Positions 35,751-45,735 of a DNA stretch of 56,625 nt are shown piece by piece. Under the pieces are notes generated by a model. That model searched no databases, had not been told where the DNA came from, and saw only the letters and a list, made by a program, of their open reading frames with translations. The stretch comes from Pseudomonadota bacterium (lineage in GTDB: Bacteria; Pseudomonadota; Alphaproteobacteria; Acetobacterales; Acetobacteraceae). Position 1 is the first letter of the stretch, and every line of letters starts with the position of its first letter. The DNA lies in the NCBI GenBank assembly GCA_021805565.1, contig JAJZFA010000023.1:1-56625 (forward strand), read 5' to 3'. The position numbers and the translations under genes were made by a program.

Positions 35751-36036
35751 CTGAAAGCCTTGGCATCAGGATTTGGGCGGCAATTAATACTCACACTTTA
35801 TTGCTAAGGTTGCCGATCGCCGTGCTGTCGTCAACGGCTAAATGTGCCGCTGGCCGCCTTTTACGGCGATCAAAGGATGTCTGCTTCTAACCGCCGTCCG
35901 CCGAAAGCTGGCCAACCGCTTTCGGCCAACTCCCGCCAATATCGGAAACTCAAACCGCCCCACGACCGCCGGTTCGGCCCGGTTGAACCCGGCGACGGGC
36001 AATGGCAACCTGCCATGACGTCAGCAGGAGAGCACC

Positions 36037-37473
36037 ATGGACCCGACATTCCTTTCCGCCGCCGCACTGGCGGACCTCGTGCGAACCGGAAAAATCGGCG
36101 CACTGGAACTGCTGGACCATTACATCGCGCGTGTCGAAACCCATGACACCCGGATCAACGCCGTCGTCGTGCGGGATTTCGCCAGGGCCAGGGCGAAGGC
36201 GCGTGCGCTGGACAACCGCACGGAAAAATCCGCGCCGCTGTTCGGCGTGCCGATGACGGCCAAGGAAAGCTTCGATATCGAGGGCCTGCCAAGCACGCGC
36301 GGGCATCCGGAACTCAAGGATAAACCCGCGCGCGTATCGACAATCGCCGTGCGCCGGCTGGAAGTCGCGGGCGCGGTGGTGTTCGGCAAAACCAACGTTC
36401 CGGTCGATCTGGCGGACTGGCAAAGCTACAATCCGGTGTACGGCACCACCGCCAATCCCTGGAACACGGACCATACGCCGGGTGGGTCGTCCGGCGGATC
36501 GGCGGCGGCTCTGGCGGCCGGCCTGACGGGGTTGGAGATCGGCACCGATATCGGTGGGTCCATCCGCGTGCCGGCGCATTACTGCGGCGTGTTCGGCCAC
36601 AAGCCGACCCAGGCGCTGCTGCCGAATTACGGCGACCCCGCCACCAGTTCCGCCGCCGGCACCGATATCGCCGTGATGGGCCCCATGGCCAGGTCGGCGT
36701 CCGATCTGGCGGTCGCGCTGGATGTCCTGGCCGGTCCGGACCCCGACGAGACGGGGCTGACCATGGTTCTGCCGGCCCCACGCTTCCGCGGCCTGAAAGA
36801 CCTGCGCGTCGCGGTCTGGGCGGACCAGCCCGGTCAGGCAACCGACGGCGAAACCACGGCGAAATTGCTGGAACTGGCGGATGCACTGGAAAAGCAGGGG
36901 GCGATCGTAAGCCGTTCGGCGCGCCCGGCGTTCGACCCCACCGAGGCCTTCCATCTGTATCTGAAACTGCTGGAATCCGCCTGGAGCGGCCGCGACACCG
37001 TCGCCGGGCTGGACGCCAAGCGCCAGCGGGCGAAAGCACTGGCCGATACCGCGAACAGTGCCGACGACATCATGGTGCGCATGACCGATGTCCCGCACCG
37101 CGTCTGGCTTGGATTGAACGAAAAGCGGTTTCAGTGGCGGCGGCTGTGGTCCGCCTTCTTCCGGGACTGGGACGTGCTGCTGTGTCCGGTCATCGCGACG
37201 GCGGCACTGCCGCATCGCCAGGACGGCGCCACCATGGACCGGAGGATCCGGATCGAAAACCGGGAGATCGCCTATAATGACATGCTGTTCTGGCCCGGCC
37301 TGACCGGAGGGTACCATCTGCCGGCCACGGTCGCGCCGCTGGGCTTTACCAGGGCCGGCCTGCCCATGGGCGTGCAGATCGCCGGACCGATCTACGGCGA
37401 CCGATCCACGATCGCGGCCGCCGCCTTGTTGGAACAGGCGTGGGTAGGCTTTACGCCGCCACCGGGCTGGTAA
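36037..37473 (+). CDS. Amidase (amidase-signature family)
   Basis: A 478-residue enzyme. The Ser-cisSer-Lys triad is visible: K76 (MTAKESFD), S151 (PGGSSGGSAAALAAG) and S175 (GTDIGGSIRVPAHYCGVFGHKP). It hydrolyses a carboxamide to acid and ammonia in the cytoplasm; the substrate is not evident. GGAG lies 6 bases before the ATG. It stands alone between the orphan region and the LLM-family gene. Confidence 0.94.
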   Translation: MDPTFLSAAALADLVRTGKIGALELLDHYIARVETHDTRINAVVVRDFARARAKARALDNRTEKSAPLFGVPMTAKESFDIEGLPSTRGHPELKDKPARVSTIAVRRLEVAGAVVFGKTNVPVDLADWQSYNPVYGTTANPWNTDHTPGGSSGGSAAALAAGLTGLEIGTDIGGSIRVPAHYCGVFGHKPTQALLPNYGDPATSSAAGTDIAVMGPMARSASDLAVALDVLAGPDPDETGLTMVLPAPRFRGLKDLRVAVWADQPGQATDGETTAKLLELADALEKQGAIVSRSARPAFDPTEAFHLYLKLLESAWSGRDTVAGLDAKRQRAKALADTANSADDIMVRMTDVPHRVWLGLNEKRFQWRRLWSAFFRDWDVLLCPVIATAALPHRQDGATMDRRIRIENREIAYNDMLFWPGLTGGYHLPATVAPLGFTRAGLPMGVQIAGPIYGDRSTIAAAALLEQAWVGFTPPPGW

Positions 37474-37476
37474 GGG

Positions 37477-37539
37477 CGGCATCGGCAATACGGTGCGTCA
37501 GCGTGGCCGTGGGCTGCCCGCTCATACAGGAGCTCAGGC
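37477..37539. repeat. Dispersed intergenic element, copy 2
   Basis: Matches the element at 32135-32197 with the same word spacing (CGGCATCGGC, GCTGCCCGCT 36 bases later, ACAG, GCTCAGG). It begins 3 bases after the amidase stop and lies 119 bases before the LLM-family gene. Confidence 0.5.
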
Positions 37540-37657
37540 TCATGCCCTGCCGTTCCAGCCGGCCCGATGGTGAAGTTCTGGCGGAACCCCGCTATGGTGG
37601 ACACAGCGGCGCCGGCGTCCGGCCGGCGGATATCGTTTTTAAGGCAGGATCTGGGAC

Positions 37658-38521
37658 ATGGAACTCGGGCGCCTCGGGGTTTGGTACTCCGCTGACAAGC
37701 ACGCGGATGCGGCGGCGATCGCCGCTTTCGCGAAAACAACCGAAAAACTCGGCTTCGATACGCTGTGGTATCCGGAATCGCGCGGTTATGAATCGTTGAC
37801 CGTGGCGGGGTACATGCTGTCACAGACAAAGACGCTGAAGATCGGCAGTTCCATCGCCTCGATCTACGCCCGCGATGCGTTCACCTCGCGGCGTGGGATG
37901 GTGAGCCTGAACCAGCTTTACGGCGGCCGTTTCATCCTGGGCCTGGGCGTCAGCCACGTGCCGATGGTGGAGGGTATTCGCGGTCACGTCTATGAAAAGC
38001 CGGTCCCGGTCATGCGGGCCTACCTCGATGGCGTTCTGAAAGACCAGCCGGACGCCGCCGCGATGCCGGTCTGCATTGCCGCGTTGGGGCCGCTGATGTT
38101 GAAACTGGCCGGGCAGATGACGCGGGGGGCGATCCCTTACAATACGACACCGGAACATACCGCCCGGGCGGCGGCGATCCTTGGTGCCGGGAAATGGCTG
38201 GCGATCGAACAGAAAGTAACGATCGAAACCGATCCGGCAAAGGCAAGGGCGCTGGGGCGGGAGGAATTGTCGCGCTATATGGGCCTGGACAACTATCGCA
38301 ATGCGTGGCTGGGCATGGGCTTCGCCGAAGCCGATCTGTCGCATGGCGGTTCGGATGCGTTCATCGACCGGATGGTGCTGTGGGGCACCGCGGATCAGGT
38401 GAAGGCCGGCTTGCGGGCGCATTTCACCGCCGGGGCGACCCATGTGGCGATCCAGCCGGTGCATGCCGCGGGCGATACCGCCGGGCGCGACGCGATGCTG
38501 GCGGCGCTGGCCGATACATAG
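37658..38521 (+). CDS. LLM-class (luciferase-like) flavin or F420 oxidoreductase
   Basis: A 287-residue TIM-barrel protein of the luciferase-like superfamily, closest in pattern to the TIGR03620 group: MELGRLGVWYSADK, EKLGFDTLWYPESRGYE, IGSSIASIYARDAFTS and GGRFILGLGVSH. Family members use F420 or FMN with varied substrates. The family name implies F420, but a proteobacterium may use FMN instead. AGGA lies 8 bases before the ATG. It is convergent with gcvP, with a hairpin between. Confidence 0.88.
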   Translation: MELGRLGVWYSADKHADAAAIAAFAKTTEKLGFDTLWYPESRGYESLTVAGYMLSQTKTLKIGSSIASIYARDAFTSRRGMVSLNQLYGGRFILGLGVSHVPMVEGIRGHVYEKPVPVMRAYLDGVLKDQPDAAAMPVCIAALGPLMLKLAGQMTRGAIPYNTTPEHTARAAAILGAGKWLAIEQKVTIETDPAKARALGREELSRYMGLDNYRNAWLGMGFAEADLSHGGSDAFIDRMVLWGTADQVKAGLRAHFTAGATHVAIQPVHAAGDTAGRDAMLAALADT

Positions 38522-38535
38522 GCCCCCTATGCGAT

Positions 38536-38568
38536 CCATGGCGGCAGGGCATTACTCCGCCGCCATGG
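38536..38568. terminator. Hairpin between the LLM gene and gcvP
   Basis: CCATGGCGGC and GCCGCCATGG form a perfect 10-bp stem with a 13-base loop, overlapping the last codons of gcvP. It may stop both convergent transcripts. No T-tract follows. Confidence 0.45.
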
Positions 38569-41428
38569 CATAAGCTTCCAGCGGCGCGCAGGTGCATATC
38601 AGGTTGCGGTCGCCATAGACGTTGTCCACGCGCTTGACCGGCGGCCAGTATTTCCAGGCCGCCACCCAGGGCAGCGGAAACGCCGCCTGTGTCCGCGTGT
38701 AGGCGTGCGTCCAGACATCCGCCATAACCTCGGCGGCGGTGTGCGGCGCGTTCTTAAGCGGATTGTCGGTCCGGTCCAGCATGCCCGAACCGATCGCGGC
38801 GATCTCCGCCCGGATCGCTATCATCGCGTCGCAGAAACGATCCAGTTCGGCCTTCGATTCGCTTTCGGTCGGCTCGATCATCAGCGTACCGGCGACTGGC
38901 CACGACATCGTGGGCGCGTGATAGCCATAATCCTGCAGGCGCTTGGCGATGTCCTCGACCTGCACCCCGGCCTCGGCGGCGAAGCCGCGGCAATCGACGA
39001 TGCATTCGTGCGCCACCATTCCGTTCGGTCCGGTGTACAAAATAGGATAGAATTCCCGCAGACGCCCAGCGATATAGTTGGCCGACAAAATCGCCACTTC
39101 GGTCGCGCGCTTCAACCCGGACGGTCCCATCATGCGGATATACGCATAGGGGATCGGCAGGATCAGCGCACTGCCGAATGGCGCGGCGGACACCGGCCCA
39201 ATGCCTGTCGCCGGCCCGGCATCCCCCCGCAGCGGATGGTTCGGCAGGAACCCGGCCAAATGCGCCGCCACGCCGACCGGACCCACGCCAGGACCGCCGC
39301 CGCCATGCGGGATGCAGAACGTCTTGTGCAGGTTCAGGTGGCAGACATCGGCCCCGATCGACGCGGGCGACGTCAGCCCGACCTGCGCGTTCATATTGGC
39401 GCCGTCCATATACACCTGCCCGCCATGGTCATGGACCACGGCGCAGATATCGCGAATCGCGGCCTCGAACACGCCGTGAGTGGATGGATAGGTAATCATC
39501 AGCGCCGCCAGGCGATCCGCGTACCGCTCCGCCTTCGCGCGCAGGTCGGCCAGATCGACGTTGCCGTCGCGATCGCAGCCCACCACCACGACTGTCAGCC
39601 CCGCCATCGCCGCGCTGGCCGGGTTGGTGCCATGCGCCGAGGACGGAATCAGGCAAATATCGCGGTGCTGCTCGCCCCGCGATTCATGCCAGGCCCGGAT
39701 CGCCAAAAGACCGGCGTATTCGCCTTGGGAGCCGGCGTTCGGCTGCAACGACACCGCCGCAAACCCGGTCGCGGCACACAGCCAGTTTTCCAGGCTGCGA
39801 ATTAACGTCAGATAGCCAACCGTCTGGCTGGGCGGCGCAAACGGATGGATGTCGGCGAAACCCGGCAGTGTGATGGCGATCATCTCGGCCGTGGCGTTCA
39901 GCTTCATCGTGCAGGATCCCAGCGGAATCATGCTCCGGTTCAGCGCGATGTCCTTGTCTTCCAGCCGTTTCAAATAGCGCAGCATTTCGTGTTCGGCATG
40001 ATACCGGCCGAAGACGGCCTGCCGCAGGAACGGCGTTTCGCGCAAAAGCGCGGGCGGAACCGCCGCGGCGGCACCGTCCAGCCCGGCGCCCAGCAGCGTC
40101 GCCAAAGCCGCCATGTCGGCGGGCGTCACCGTTTCGTCCAGCGCGATGCCGGTGCCGGTCTCATCGATCTGGCGGAAATTGTAACCCGCCGCCACGCCGC
40201 GCGCGATCAGATCGTCGGCACCCTCGATCGCGATCGTGTCGAAGAACGCCCCATGCCGCACCCGCAAGCCCGCCCGGATCGCGACATCGGCCAGCATGCG
40301 CGCCTGCAACGATACGCGGCGGGCGATCCGGCGCAATCCGTCGGGACCATGCCATACCGCATAGAAACCGGCGATCGCCGCCAGTAACACCTGCGCGGTG
40401 CAGATGTTGGACGTGGCCTTTTCGCGCCGGATGTGTTGCTCGCGCGTTTGCAGCGCCAGCCGTATGGCCGGCTGGCCGGCGGCATCCACCGACACCCCCG
40501 CCAATCGTCCCGGCATGGCGCGCTTGAAGCCATCCCGCGTGGCGAAAAACCCCGCATGCGGCCCGCCGAACCCCATCGGCACGCCGAAGCGCTGAGCCGA
40601 CCCGACCACGATATCGGCCCCCATCTCCCCAGGCGGGGTCAGCAGTGCCAGGGCCAGCGGGTCGGCCGCGACGATCGCCAGGGCACCCACCGCGTGCGCG
40701 GCGGCGATTTCCGCCGACAGATCGCGCAGCGCGCCCGTGGTGCCAGGATATTGTAGCAGCAGCGCGAACGGAGCGGCCGCGCCGATGCCGGCAATATCGT
40801 CCGGCGCGACCTGACGCAAAACGATGCCAAGCGGCCTGGCGCGGGTTGCCAGCACCGCCAGCGTTTGCGGATGCAGGTCCGTGGCGACCGCCAGGACAGC
40901 GGATTTGGTCTTGCTCAACGCATGTGCCATGGCCATCGCCTCGGCTGCCGCCGTCGCCTCGTCCAGCAGCGACGCGTTGGCGATTTCCATCCCGGTCAGT
41001 TCGCAGATCAGGGTCTGGAAATTCACCAGGGCTTCCAGCCGGCCCTGTGCGATTTCGGCCTGATACGGCGTATAGGCGGTGTACCAGCCCGGGTTTTCCA
41101 GCACATTCCGCAAAATGACGGGCGGTGTCACGGTGCCGTGGTAGCCCATCCCGATCAGGCTTTTCACGCTTGCGTTCTGGGCCGCCAAGGCGCGCAATTC
41201 CGCGATCGCCGCGGCCTCGCCGACCGGAGGCGGCAGGTTCAGCGCCAGATTGGACCGGATCGAACCGGGCACCGTTCTGTCGGCGATGTCGTCCAGCGTG
41301 GCGGCCCCCACCGCATGCAGCATGGCCGTCAGTTCGGCTTCCGACGGGCCGATATGGCGCCGGACGAAACTGTCGCTTTCATCCAGTCCGGCGAGTTCGG
41401 CCAGATAATCCGAACGGGGCACATCCAT
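38552..41428 (-). CDS. gcvP: Glycine dehydrogenase (decarboxylating), P protein
   Basis: A 958-residue PLP enzyme with the N- and C-terminal halves fused in one chain. The N-terminal half has [15 protein letters not shown] and [15 protein letters not shown]; the C-terminal half has the PLP-lysine motif [20 protein letters not shown]. It decarboxylates glycine and passes the aminomethyl group to the lipoyl arm of GcvH. The ATG at 41428 ([14 protein letters not shown]) starts 2 bases after the gcvH stop; the open frame upstream to 41857 overlaps gcvH and is not used. Last gene of gcvT-gcvH-gcvP. Confidence 0.97.
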   Translation of the reverse strand: MDVPRSDYLAELAGLDESDSFVRRHIGPSEAELTAMLHAVGAATLDDIADRTVPGSIRSNLALNLPPPVGEAAAIAELRALAAQNASVKSLIGMGYHGTVTPPVILRNVLENPGWYTAYTPYQAEIAQGRLEALVNFQTLICELTGMEIANASLLDEATAAAEAMAMAHALSKTKSAVLAVATDLHPQTLAVLATRARPLGIVLRQVAPDDIAGIGAAAPFALLLQYPGTTGALRDLSAEIAAAHAVGALAIVAADPLALALLTPPGEMGADIVVGSAQRFGVPMGFGGPHAGFFATRDGFKRAMPGRLAGVSVDAAGQPAIRLALQTREQHIRREKATSNICTAQVLLAAIAGFYAVWHGPDGLRRIARRVSLQARMLADVAIRAGLRVRHGAFFDTIAIEGADDLIARGVAAGYNFRQIDETGTGIALDETVTPADMAALATLLGAGLDGAAAAVPPALLRETPFLRQAVFGRYHAEHEMLRYLKRLEDKDIALNRSMIPLGSCTMKLNATAEMIAITLPGFADIHPFAPPSQTVGYLTLIRSLENWLCAATGFAAVSLQPNAGSQGEYAGLLAIRAWHESRGEQHRDICLIPSSAHGTNPASAAMAGLTVVVVGCDRDGNVDLADLRAKAERYADRLAALMITYPSTHGVFEAAIRDICAVVHDHGGQVYMDGANMNAQVGLTSPASIGADVCHLNLHKTFCIPHGGGGPGVGPVGVAAHLAGFLPNHPLRGDAGPATGIGPVSAAPFGSALILPIPYAYIRMMGPSGLKRATEVAILSANYIAGRLREFYPILYTGPNGMVAHECIVDCRGFAAEAGVQVEDIAKRLQDYGYHAPTMSWPVAGTLMIEPTESESKAELDRFCDAMIAIRAEIAAIGSGMLDRTDNPLKNAPHTAAEVMADVWTHAYTRTQAAFPLPWVAAWKYWPPVKRVDNVYGDRNLICTCAPLEAYAMAAE

Positions 41429-41430
41429 CC

Positions 41431-41817
41431 TTACAGCGTCTCCAGAAATTCGTCGTAGGCGTCCTGGTCCAGCAGGGTCTCGAACACGTCCGGATCGTCC
41501 AGTTCCAGCCGGAAGAACCAGCCTTCGCCTTCGGCGTCGCTGTTCACGATCGACGGGTCTTCGGCGATCGTCTCGTTGACTTCCACAACCTTGCCGGCCA
41601 GGGGCGAAAACACGTCGGATGCGGCCTTGACGCTTTCCACCACGGCAATGGTTTCGCCTTCCGCGACGGTGCGCTCCAGTTCCGGCAGTTCGATGTGGAC
41701 AAGATCGCCCAACTGTTCCTGCGCGTGGTCGGTGATGCCGACGGTGACGATGTCGCCGTCCAGAACCACCCATTCGTGATCCTTGGTGTATCGTTTGTCG
41801 GCGGCTTTGCTGGGCAT
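41431..41817 (-). CDS. gcvH: Glycine cleavage system H protein
   Basis: A 128-residue lipoyl carrier. The lipoylated lysine is in [10 protein letters not shown], flanked by [17 protein letters not shown] and [14 protein letters not shown]. It shuttles the aminomethyl intermediate from GcvP to GcvT. AAGGA lies 7 bases before the ATG at 41817 ([16 protein letters not shown]); the upstream in-frame start at 41847 is less likely. It sits between gcvT and gcvP in one operon. Confidence 0.97.
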   Translation of the reverse strand: MPSKAADKRYTKDHEWVVLDGDIVTVGITDHAQEQLGDLVHIELPELERTVAEGETIAVVESVKAASDVFSPLAGKVVEVNETIAEDPSIVNSDAEGEGWFFRLELDDPDVFETLLDQDAYDEFLETL

Positions 41818-41831
41818 TGGATGTTCCTTCT

Positions 41832-42989
41832 TCAGCGTCTGTAGCAATGCGGGACAAACGGCAGCGGCACCACGGTCGCTCGGATCGTTCTTCCGCGTAC
41901 CAGCAGGTTCAGCGTGGTGCCATCCGCCGCCAGATCCTTGCGGACATACCCCATCGCGACCGGTCCGTTCACGCTAGGTCCGAACCCGCCCGACGTGACA
42001 ATCCCGGCTTCGGTGCCGTCATCCGCCATGATCGGCGTCTGGGCGCGCGCGGGGGTCCGGCCGTCCGGACGGATGCCGACACGCCGCCGCGCCGCGCCGT
42101 TGTCCAGTTGATCGCGCATCGCGACACCGCCCGGAAAATCCCAGTTCATTTTGCGGCGCTTGCCGATCGTCCAGGTCAGGCCGGCCTCCACCGGGCTGGT
42201 CAGCTCGTCGATATCGTTGCCGTACAGGCAAAGCCCGGCTTCCAGCCGCAGCGAGTCGCGCGCGCCAAGACCGATGGGAACAACGTTCCCCTCGGCGATT
42301 AGCGTGTCGGCCAGTGCGGTGGCATGAATGGCGGGAACGGAGATTTCGAACCCGTCTTCTCCGGTGTAGCCCGAGCGCGAGATCAGGCAGGGGATGCCGT
42401 CAAGGTTGGCGGCGGCGAAACCCATGAACGGCAGAGCGGCGGCGGCGGGCGATAGCCGCGTCATAATGGCGGCGGCGGCGGGGCCTTGCAGGGCGAGAAG
42501 GGCGCGATCCGGCCATGCCGTCAGCACCGAGCCGGCCGGCAGGTGCGTTGTCAGGTGGGAAAAATCGATGTCCTTGCGGCCGGCGTTGACGACCAGAAAC
42601 AGCCGGTCTTCGTCCATCCGTGCGACCATCAGGTCGTCGAGGATACCGCCGGCCGCGTTGGTCAGCAGGGTGTATCGCTGGCGGCCGGGTTTCAGTCCGG
42701 CGATGTCGCCCGGAACCAGGGTTTCCAGCGCGGCCGCCACGTTGGGGCCGGTCAGGATGGCTTGGCCCATATGCGACACATCGAACAAACCCGCATGGGC
42801 GCGGGTATGCAGATGTTCCGCCAATACGCCGCCCCGGCAGCGCCGGGCCAGGTCGCCGGTCAGGTCGTACTGCACGGGCATGGAATAGCCCGCGAATGGC
42901 ACCATCCGCGCGCCACGATCGCGGTGCCACGAGTCGAGCGGGACGGTGCGAATGGGTGCTGTGTCGTCCGCCTGGGGGGGGTGCGCCAA
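41832..42989 (-). CDS. gcvT: Aminomethyltransferase, T protein
   Basis: A 385-residue enzyme transferring the methylene group from GcvH to tetrahydrofolate with ammonia release. [16 protein letters not shown] opens the domain; [24 protein letters not shown] and [20 protein letters not shown] are standard GcvT motifs. The probable start is the TTG at 42989 (about 8 bases after GGAG); the only upstream ATG in frame (43079) lies inside the riboswitch and cannot be used. The N-terminus therefore carries about 28 residues before GARMVPF, slightly longer than usual. First gene of gcvTHP. Confidence 0.93.
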   Translation of the reverse strand: MAHPPQADDTAPIRTVPLDSWHRDRGARMVPFAGYSMPVQYDLTGDLARRCRGGVLAEHLHTRAHAGLFDVSHMGQAILTGPNVAAALETLVPGDIAGLKPGRQRYTLLTNAAGGILDDLMVARMDEDRLFLVVNAGRKDIDFSHLTTHLPAGSVLTAWPDRALLALQGPAAAAIMTRLSPAAAALPFMGFAAANLDGIPCLISRSGYTGEDGFEISVPAIHATALADTLIAEGNVVPIGLGARDSLRLEAGLCLYGNDIDELTSPVEAGLTWTIGKRRKMNWDFPGGVAMRDQLDNGAARRRVGIRPDGRTPARAQTPIMADDGTEAGIVTSGGFGPSVNGPVAMGYVRKDLAADGTTLNLLVRGRTIRATVVPLPFVPHCYRR

Positions 42990-43042
42990 ACCAACGTCTC
43001 CGCGACAGGGCCATCCGCCGGCGGGATGCCGGTGGCGATGAC

Positions 43043-43226
43043 CCCCCTCTGTCACGGTACCTGAGAGATTCGGGGGCACAACCCCTTACTCCGTCGGTGC
43101 GAACCCCGGCTTGCGCCCGGTCCGGCTTTCCAGAGATCCCTGCCCGTCGCGGTCCTTTGTGCCTGAGCGTTTCCGGGGGCCGGTTGCGCCTTCGGCGGCG
43201 GGGTGCGGCCCGCTTCTCTCCCGCGG
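43043..43226 (-). promoter_or_regulatory. Tandem glycine riboswitch upstream of gcvT
   Basis: In the gcvT direction two glycine aptamers are readable in order. The first has GCGGGAGAG, GAAGGCGCAACC and AAACGCTCAGGC. A short linker with AAAGGACCG follows. The second has CTCTGGAAAGC, CACCGACGGAGTAA and AATCTCTCAGGTACCGTGACAGAGG. These are the conserved cores of the two-aptamer class that turns on gcv genes when glycine is plentiful. A GC-rich hairpin between it and the TTG start (about 43000-43025) could be the expression switch. An AT-rich TATAAAAT at 43353-43360 lies upstream and may be the promoter -10. Bases 43361-43502 hold no other gene. Confidence 0.93.
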
Positions 43227-43502
43227 CGGGTGCCTGGGACAGCCCCGACAATGCGCAGGTTCGGCGGCGGATGCCAAGCGGTTTCGCGGCCGTCGCGGTT
43301 GCCCCGGCGCCCGCGCCCCGTCGCCAAACGCACAACCGGCATCATGAAAATGATTTTATAGCCCTTGCGGCAACCGCGAACACGTGGATAGGGTTGGGAG
43401 TGACCAACTCAGGGCGACTCCGAAGGGCCGGGCGAATGTCCTGGTTTCGGCACTGTCCCGGAGTCGATGGCCACGCCCGGCCTCTGTAACGGGAGACCCC
43501 GC

Positions 43503-44006
43503 ATGTCGGCCTCGCTGACCATGTCCACGGACACCGCCGCCAATCCGCTCGATATGATGGAGCAAATCGTCGCCGCCAATGAATGGGCATTCGACCGCCG
43601 TAGCGATTCCGAAATGGCCGCCGAGGCACCGGGCCACTGGTGCGACTACGGGCTGTTTTTCAACTGGTCGCACGAAATCAGCGTGCTGCACTTCACCTGC
43701 GCCTTCGACCTGAAAGTGCCTGAAAAGCAGCGCGGCCAGCTTTACGAGCTGCTCGCTCTCGCCAACGAAAAGCTGTGGCTCGGTCATTTCGGCCTGGAAG
43801 ACGGCGACGGCAAACCGGTTTTCCGGCATGCCATCCTGCTGCGCGGCGCGGCCGGCGCGTCGGCGGAAAGCCTGGAAGATCTGGTCGATATCGCGCTGAC
43901 CGAATGCGAGCGGTTCTTTCCGGCATTCCAGTTCGTGCTGTGGGGCGGCAAATCCCCGGCCGATGCCCTGGCCGCCGCGATGCTGGACTGCGTGGGGGAG
44001 GCCTAG
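43503..44006 (+). CDS. YbjN domain protein
   Basis: A 167-residue protein of the YbjN (bacterial sensory transduction regulator) family: MEQIVAANEWAFDRRSDSEM, HWCDYGLFFNWSHEISVLHF, LALANEKLWLGHFGLEDGDG, FRHAILLRGAAGASAESLED and ECERFFPAFQFVLWGGKSP. The fold resembles type III secretion chaperones. Homologues in alphaproteobacteria often precede proC, as here. GGGAGA sits 6 bases before the ATG at 43503. Molecular function is not established. Confidence 0.88.
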   Translation: MSASLTMSTDTAANPLDMMEQIVAANEWAFDRRSDSEMAAEAPGHWCDYGLFFNWSHEISVLHFTCAFDLKVPEKQRGQLYELLALANEKLWLGHFGLEDGDGKPVFRHAILLRGAAGASAESLEDLVDIALTECERFFPAFQFVLWGGKSPADALAAAMLDCVGEA

Positions 44007-44198
44007 GGATCGCTCGACAAGAATCGCTGCGAGCATCGGCGTCGGGCGATCCATAAGCTCGCGTTGTGCACGTTTGCGCGTCGCGGCCGTATGCGGGCCA
44101 TCCTTCGATCGCGGGCGGACCCTGCCCATTGATGGATAGCCCGCAAGCGGTCAAACATCGCGCGACGGGGATAAGGAAACGAACGCGGTGACCCAACC

Positions 44199-45017
44199 AT
44201 GACATCGACATCCGGCGCCATTCCGCCAATCCTGCTGGTCGGATGCGGCCGCATGGGCAGCGCCATGCTGTCCGGCTGGCGCGAGCAGGGCCTGGCGCCG
44301 TCTGTCGCCGTCGATCCGTCGCCCGCCGCCGCCGCGTTCGCCGGCCCCGATATGACCGTAGTGGCCGACGCAAGCGACATCCCGGCCGGATTTTTCCCCG
44401 CCGCCGTGGTTCTGGCGGTCAAACCGCAAAACGCGGCCGCCACGCTGCCGGCCTATGCCCGGTTCGCGACAGGCAGCGTTTTTCTGTCCATCATGGCCGG
44501 CCGGACCATCGCCGGCATCGGCGCCCTGCTTGGCCCCGCCGCCGCGATCGTCCGGGCGATGCCCAACACGCCAGCCGCGGTTCGGCAGGGCGTCACGGTT
44601 GGCTGCGCCAGCCCCAACGTCGGCACGCCGCAAAAAGCCTTGTGCGACCGTTTGCTGCAAGCCATCGGCAAGGTCGCATGGGTGGACGACGAAGCCCTGC
44701 TGGACCCGGTCACCGCGGTATCCGGCAGCGGTCCGGCTTATGTGTTCCTGCTCGCCGAACTCATGGAACAGGCGGCGATCGAACAAGGTATTCCTCCGGA
44801 TCTGGCTCGGCTGCTGGCGCGCCAGACCGTTTCCGGGTCCGGCGCGCTGCTCGCCGCCAGTGCGGAAGACGCCGCCGCATTGCGCGTTGCCGTCACCAGC
44901 CCCGGCGGTACCACGGCCGCGGCCCTGTCGGTGCTGATGGACCCGGACGCCTGGCCAACCGCGATGTCGCAGGCGATTGCCGCGGCAACCCGGCGATCGC
45001 GCGAACTGGCGGGTTGA
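44199..45017 (+). CDS. proC: Pyrroline-5-carboxylate reductase
   Basis: A 272-residue enzyme for the last step of proline synthesis. The NADP-binding turn is ILLVGCGRMGSAMLSGW, the substrate loop is VSGSGPAYVFLLAELME, and TSPGGTTAAALSVLM closes the active site. Decameric and cytoplasmic in relatives. It follows the YbjN gene after 192 bases and precedes a TetR-like gene closely. Confidence 0.96.
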   Translation: MTSTSGAIPPILLVGCGRMGSAMLSGWREQGLAPSVAVDPSPAAAAFAGPDMTVVADASDIPAGFFPAAVVLAVKPQNAAATLPAYARFATGSVFLSIMAGRTIAGIGALLGPAAAIVRAMPNTPAAVRQGVTVGCASPNVGTPQKALCDRLLQAIGKVAWVDDEALLDPVTAVSGSGPAYVFLLAELMEQAAIEQGIPPDLARLLARQTVSGSGALLAASAEDAAALRVAVTSPGGTTAAALSVLMDPDAWPTAMSQAIAAATRRSRELAG

Positions 45018-45048
45018 GCCGGGGCCAATCGCGCACTATCTGTGGACC

Positions 45049-45735
45049 ATGACCGATGCCGAATTCGACTCCGCGCTGATAACAGCAGCCTTCCGTCTGG
45101 CCGGCGAAGAAGGCTGGCGGTCGGTCAACGCCGCCAAGGCGGCTCGTGCCGCCGGGTTGCCGTTGCCGGAGGCGCGGGGCCGGTTTCCGTCCCGTTTTTC
45201 GATACTGTCGCGATTTGGCCAGCTTGCCGACCGGGCGGCGTTGCAGGATGCGCCGTCGCATGGCCCCGTCCGGGACCGGTTGTTCGATACCATGATGCGC
45301 CGCTTCGACGTGCTGCAAGCCCATCGTTCCGGGGTGAAAGCCATTTTGCGGTCTTTGCCGGCCGATCCGCCGACCGCGCTGCTGCTGGCCTGTGCGAGCA
45401 AGCGCAGCATGCGCTGGATGCTGCAAGGCGCCGGTGTTGCCGCGACTGGCCTGCGCGGCGAGATTCAGGTGCGCGGCCTGCTGGCCGTCTGGCTGTATGC
45501 CGTCCGTGCATGGGAACGCGACGAGTCGGAGGATTTGTCCGCCACCATGGCGGCGATCGATAAAGCGCTCGACCGGGCCGAAAAAGCCGCGTCGTGGCTG
45601 AACCTTCAGCGGCCGGGCCCGGCCGCACAGGCCGCGCCGGACGAGGCGTTCGCGGCGGCGACCCCGGCTTCGCCCGCAACCGGATTGCCCGAAGCCGAAC
45701 CGCCCGAAGCCGAAGCGCCCGAAGCCGGGGCGTGA
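45049..45735 (+). CDS. TetR-like (or COQ9-like) regulatory protein
   Basis: A 228-residue protein. The first 50 residues (MTDAEFDSALITAAFRLAGE, then NAAKAARAAGLPLPEARGRFPSR in outline) look like a TetR-type helix-turn-helix, although the fit is loose. The middle helical part (RDRLFDTMMRRFDVLQAHRSG) also resembles the COQ9 family, so either label is possible. The C-terminal 35 residues are Ala/Pro/Glu-rich (EAEPPEAEAPEAGA). The stop overlaps the next gene's GTG start. It is probably co-transcribed with proC. Confidence 0.7.
   Translation: MTDAEFDSALITAAFRLAGEEGWRSVNAAKAARAAGLPLPEARGRFPSRFSILSRFGQLADRAALQDAPSHGPVRDRLFDTMMRRFDVLQAHRSGVKAILRSLPADPPTALLLACASKRSMRWMLQGAGVAATGLRGEIQVRGLLAVWLYAVRAWERDESEDLSATMAAIDKALDRAEKAASWLNLQRPGPAAQAAPDEAFAAATPASPATGLPEAEPPEAEAPEAGA

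Noticed and set aside
41429..41857. N-terminal extension of gcvP across gcvH
   Set aside because: The frame is open by chance; gcvH is certain in the other frame and GcvP begins normally at MDVPRSDYL.
42990..43079. An ATG start for gcvT at 43079
   Set aside because: It lies inside the second glycine aptamer, and the added residues do not match the family.
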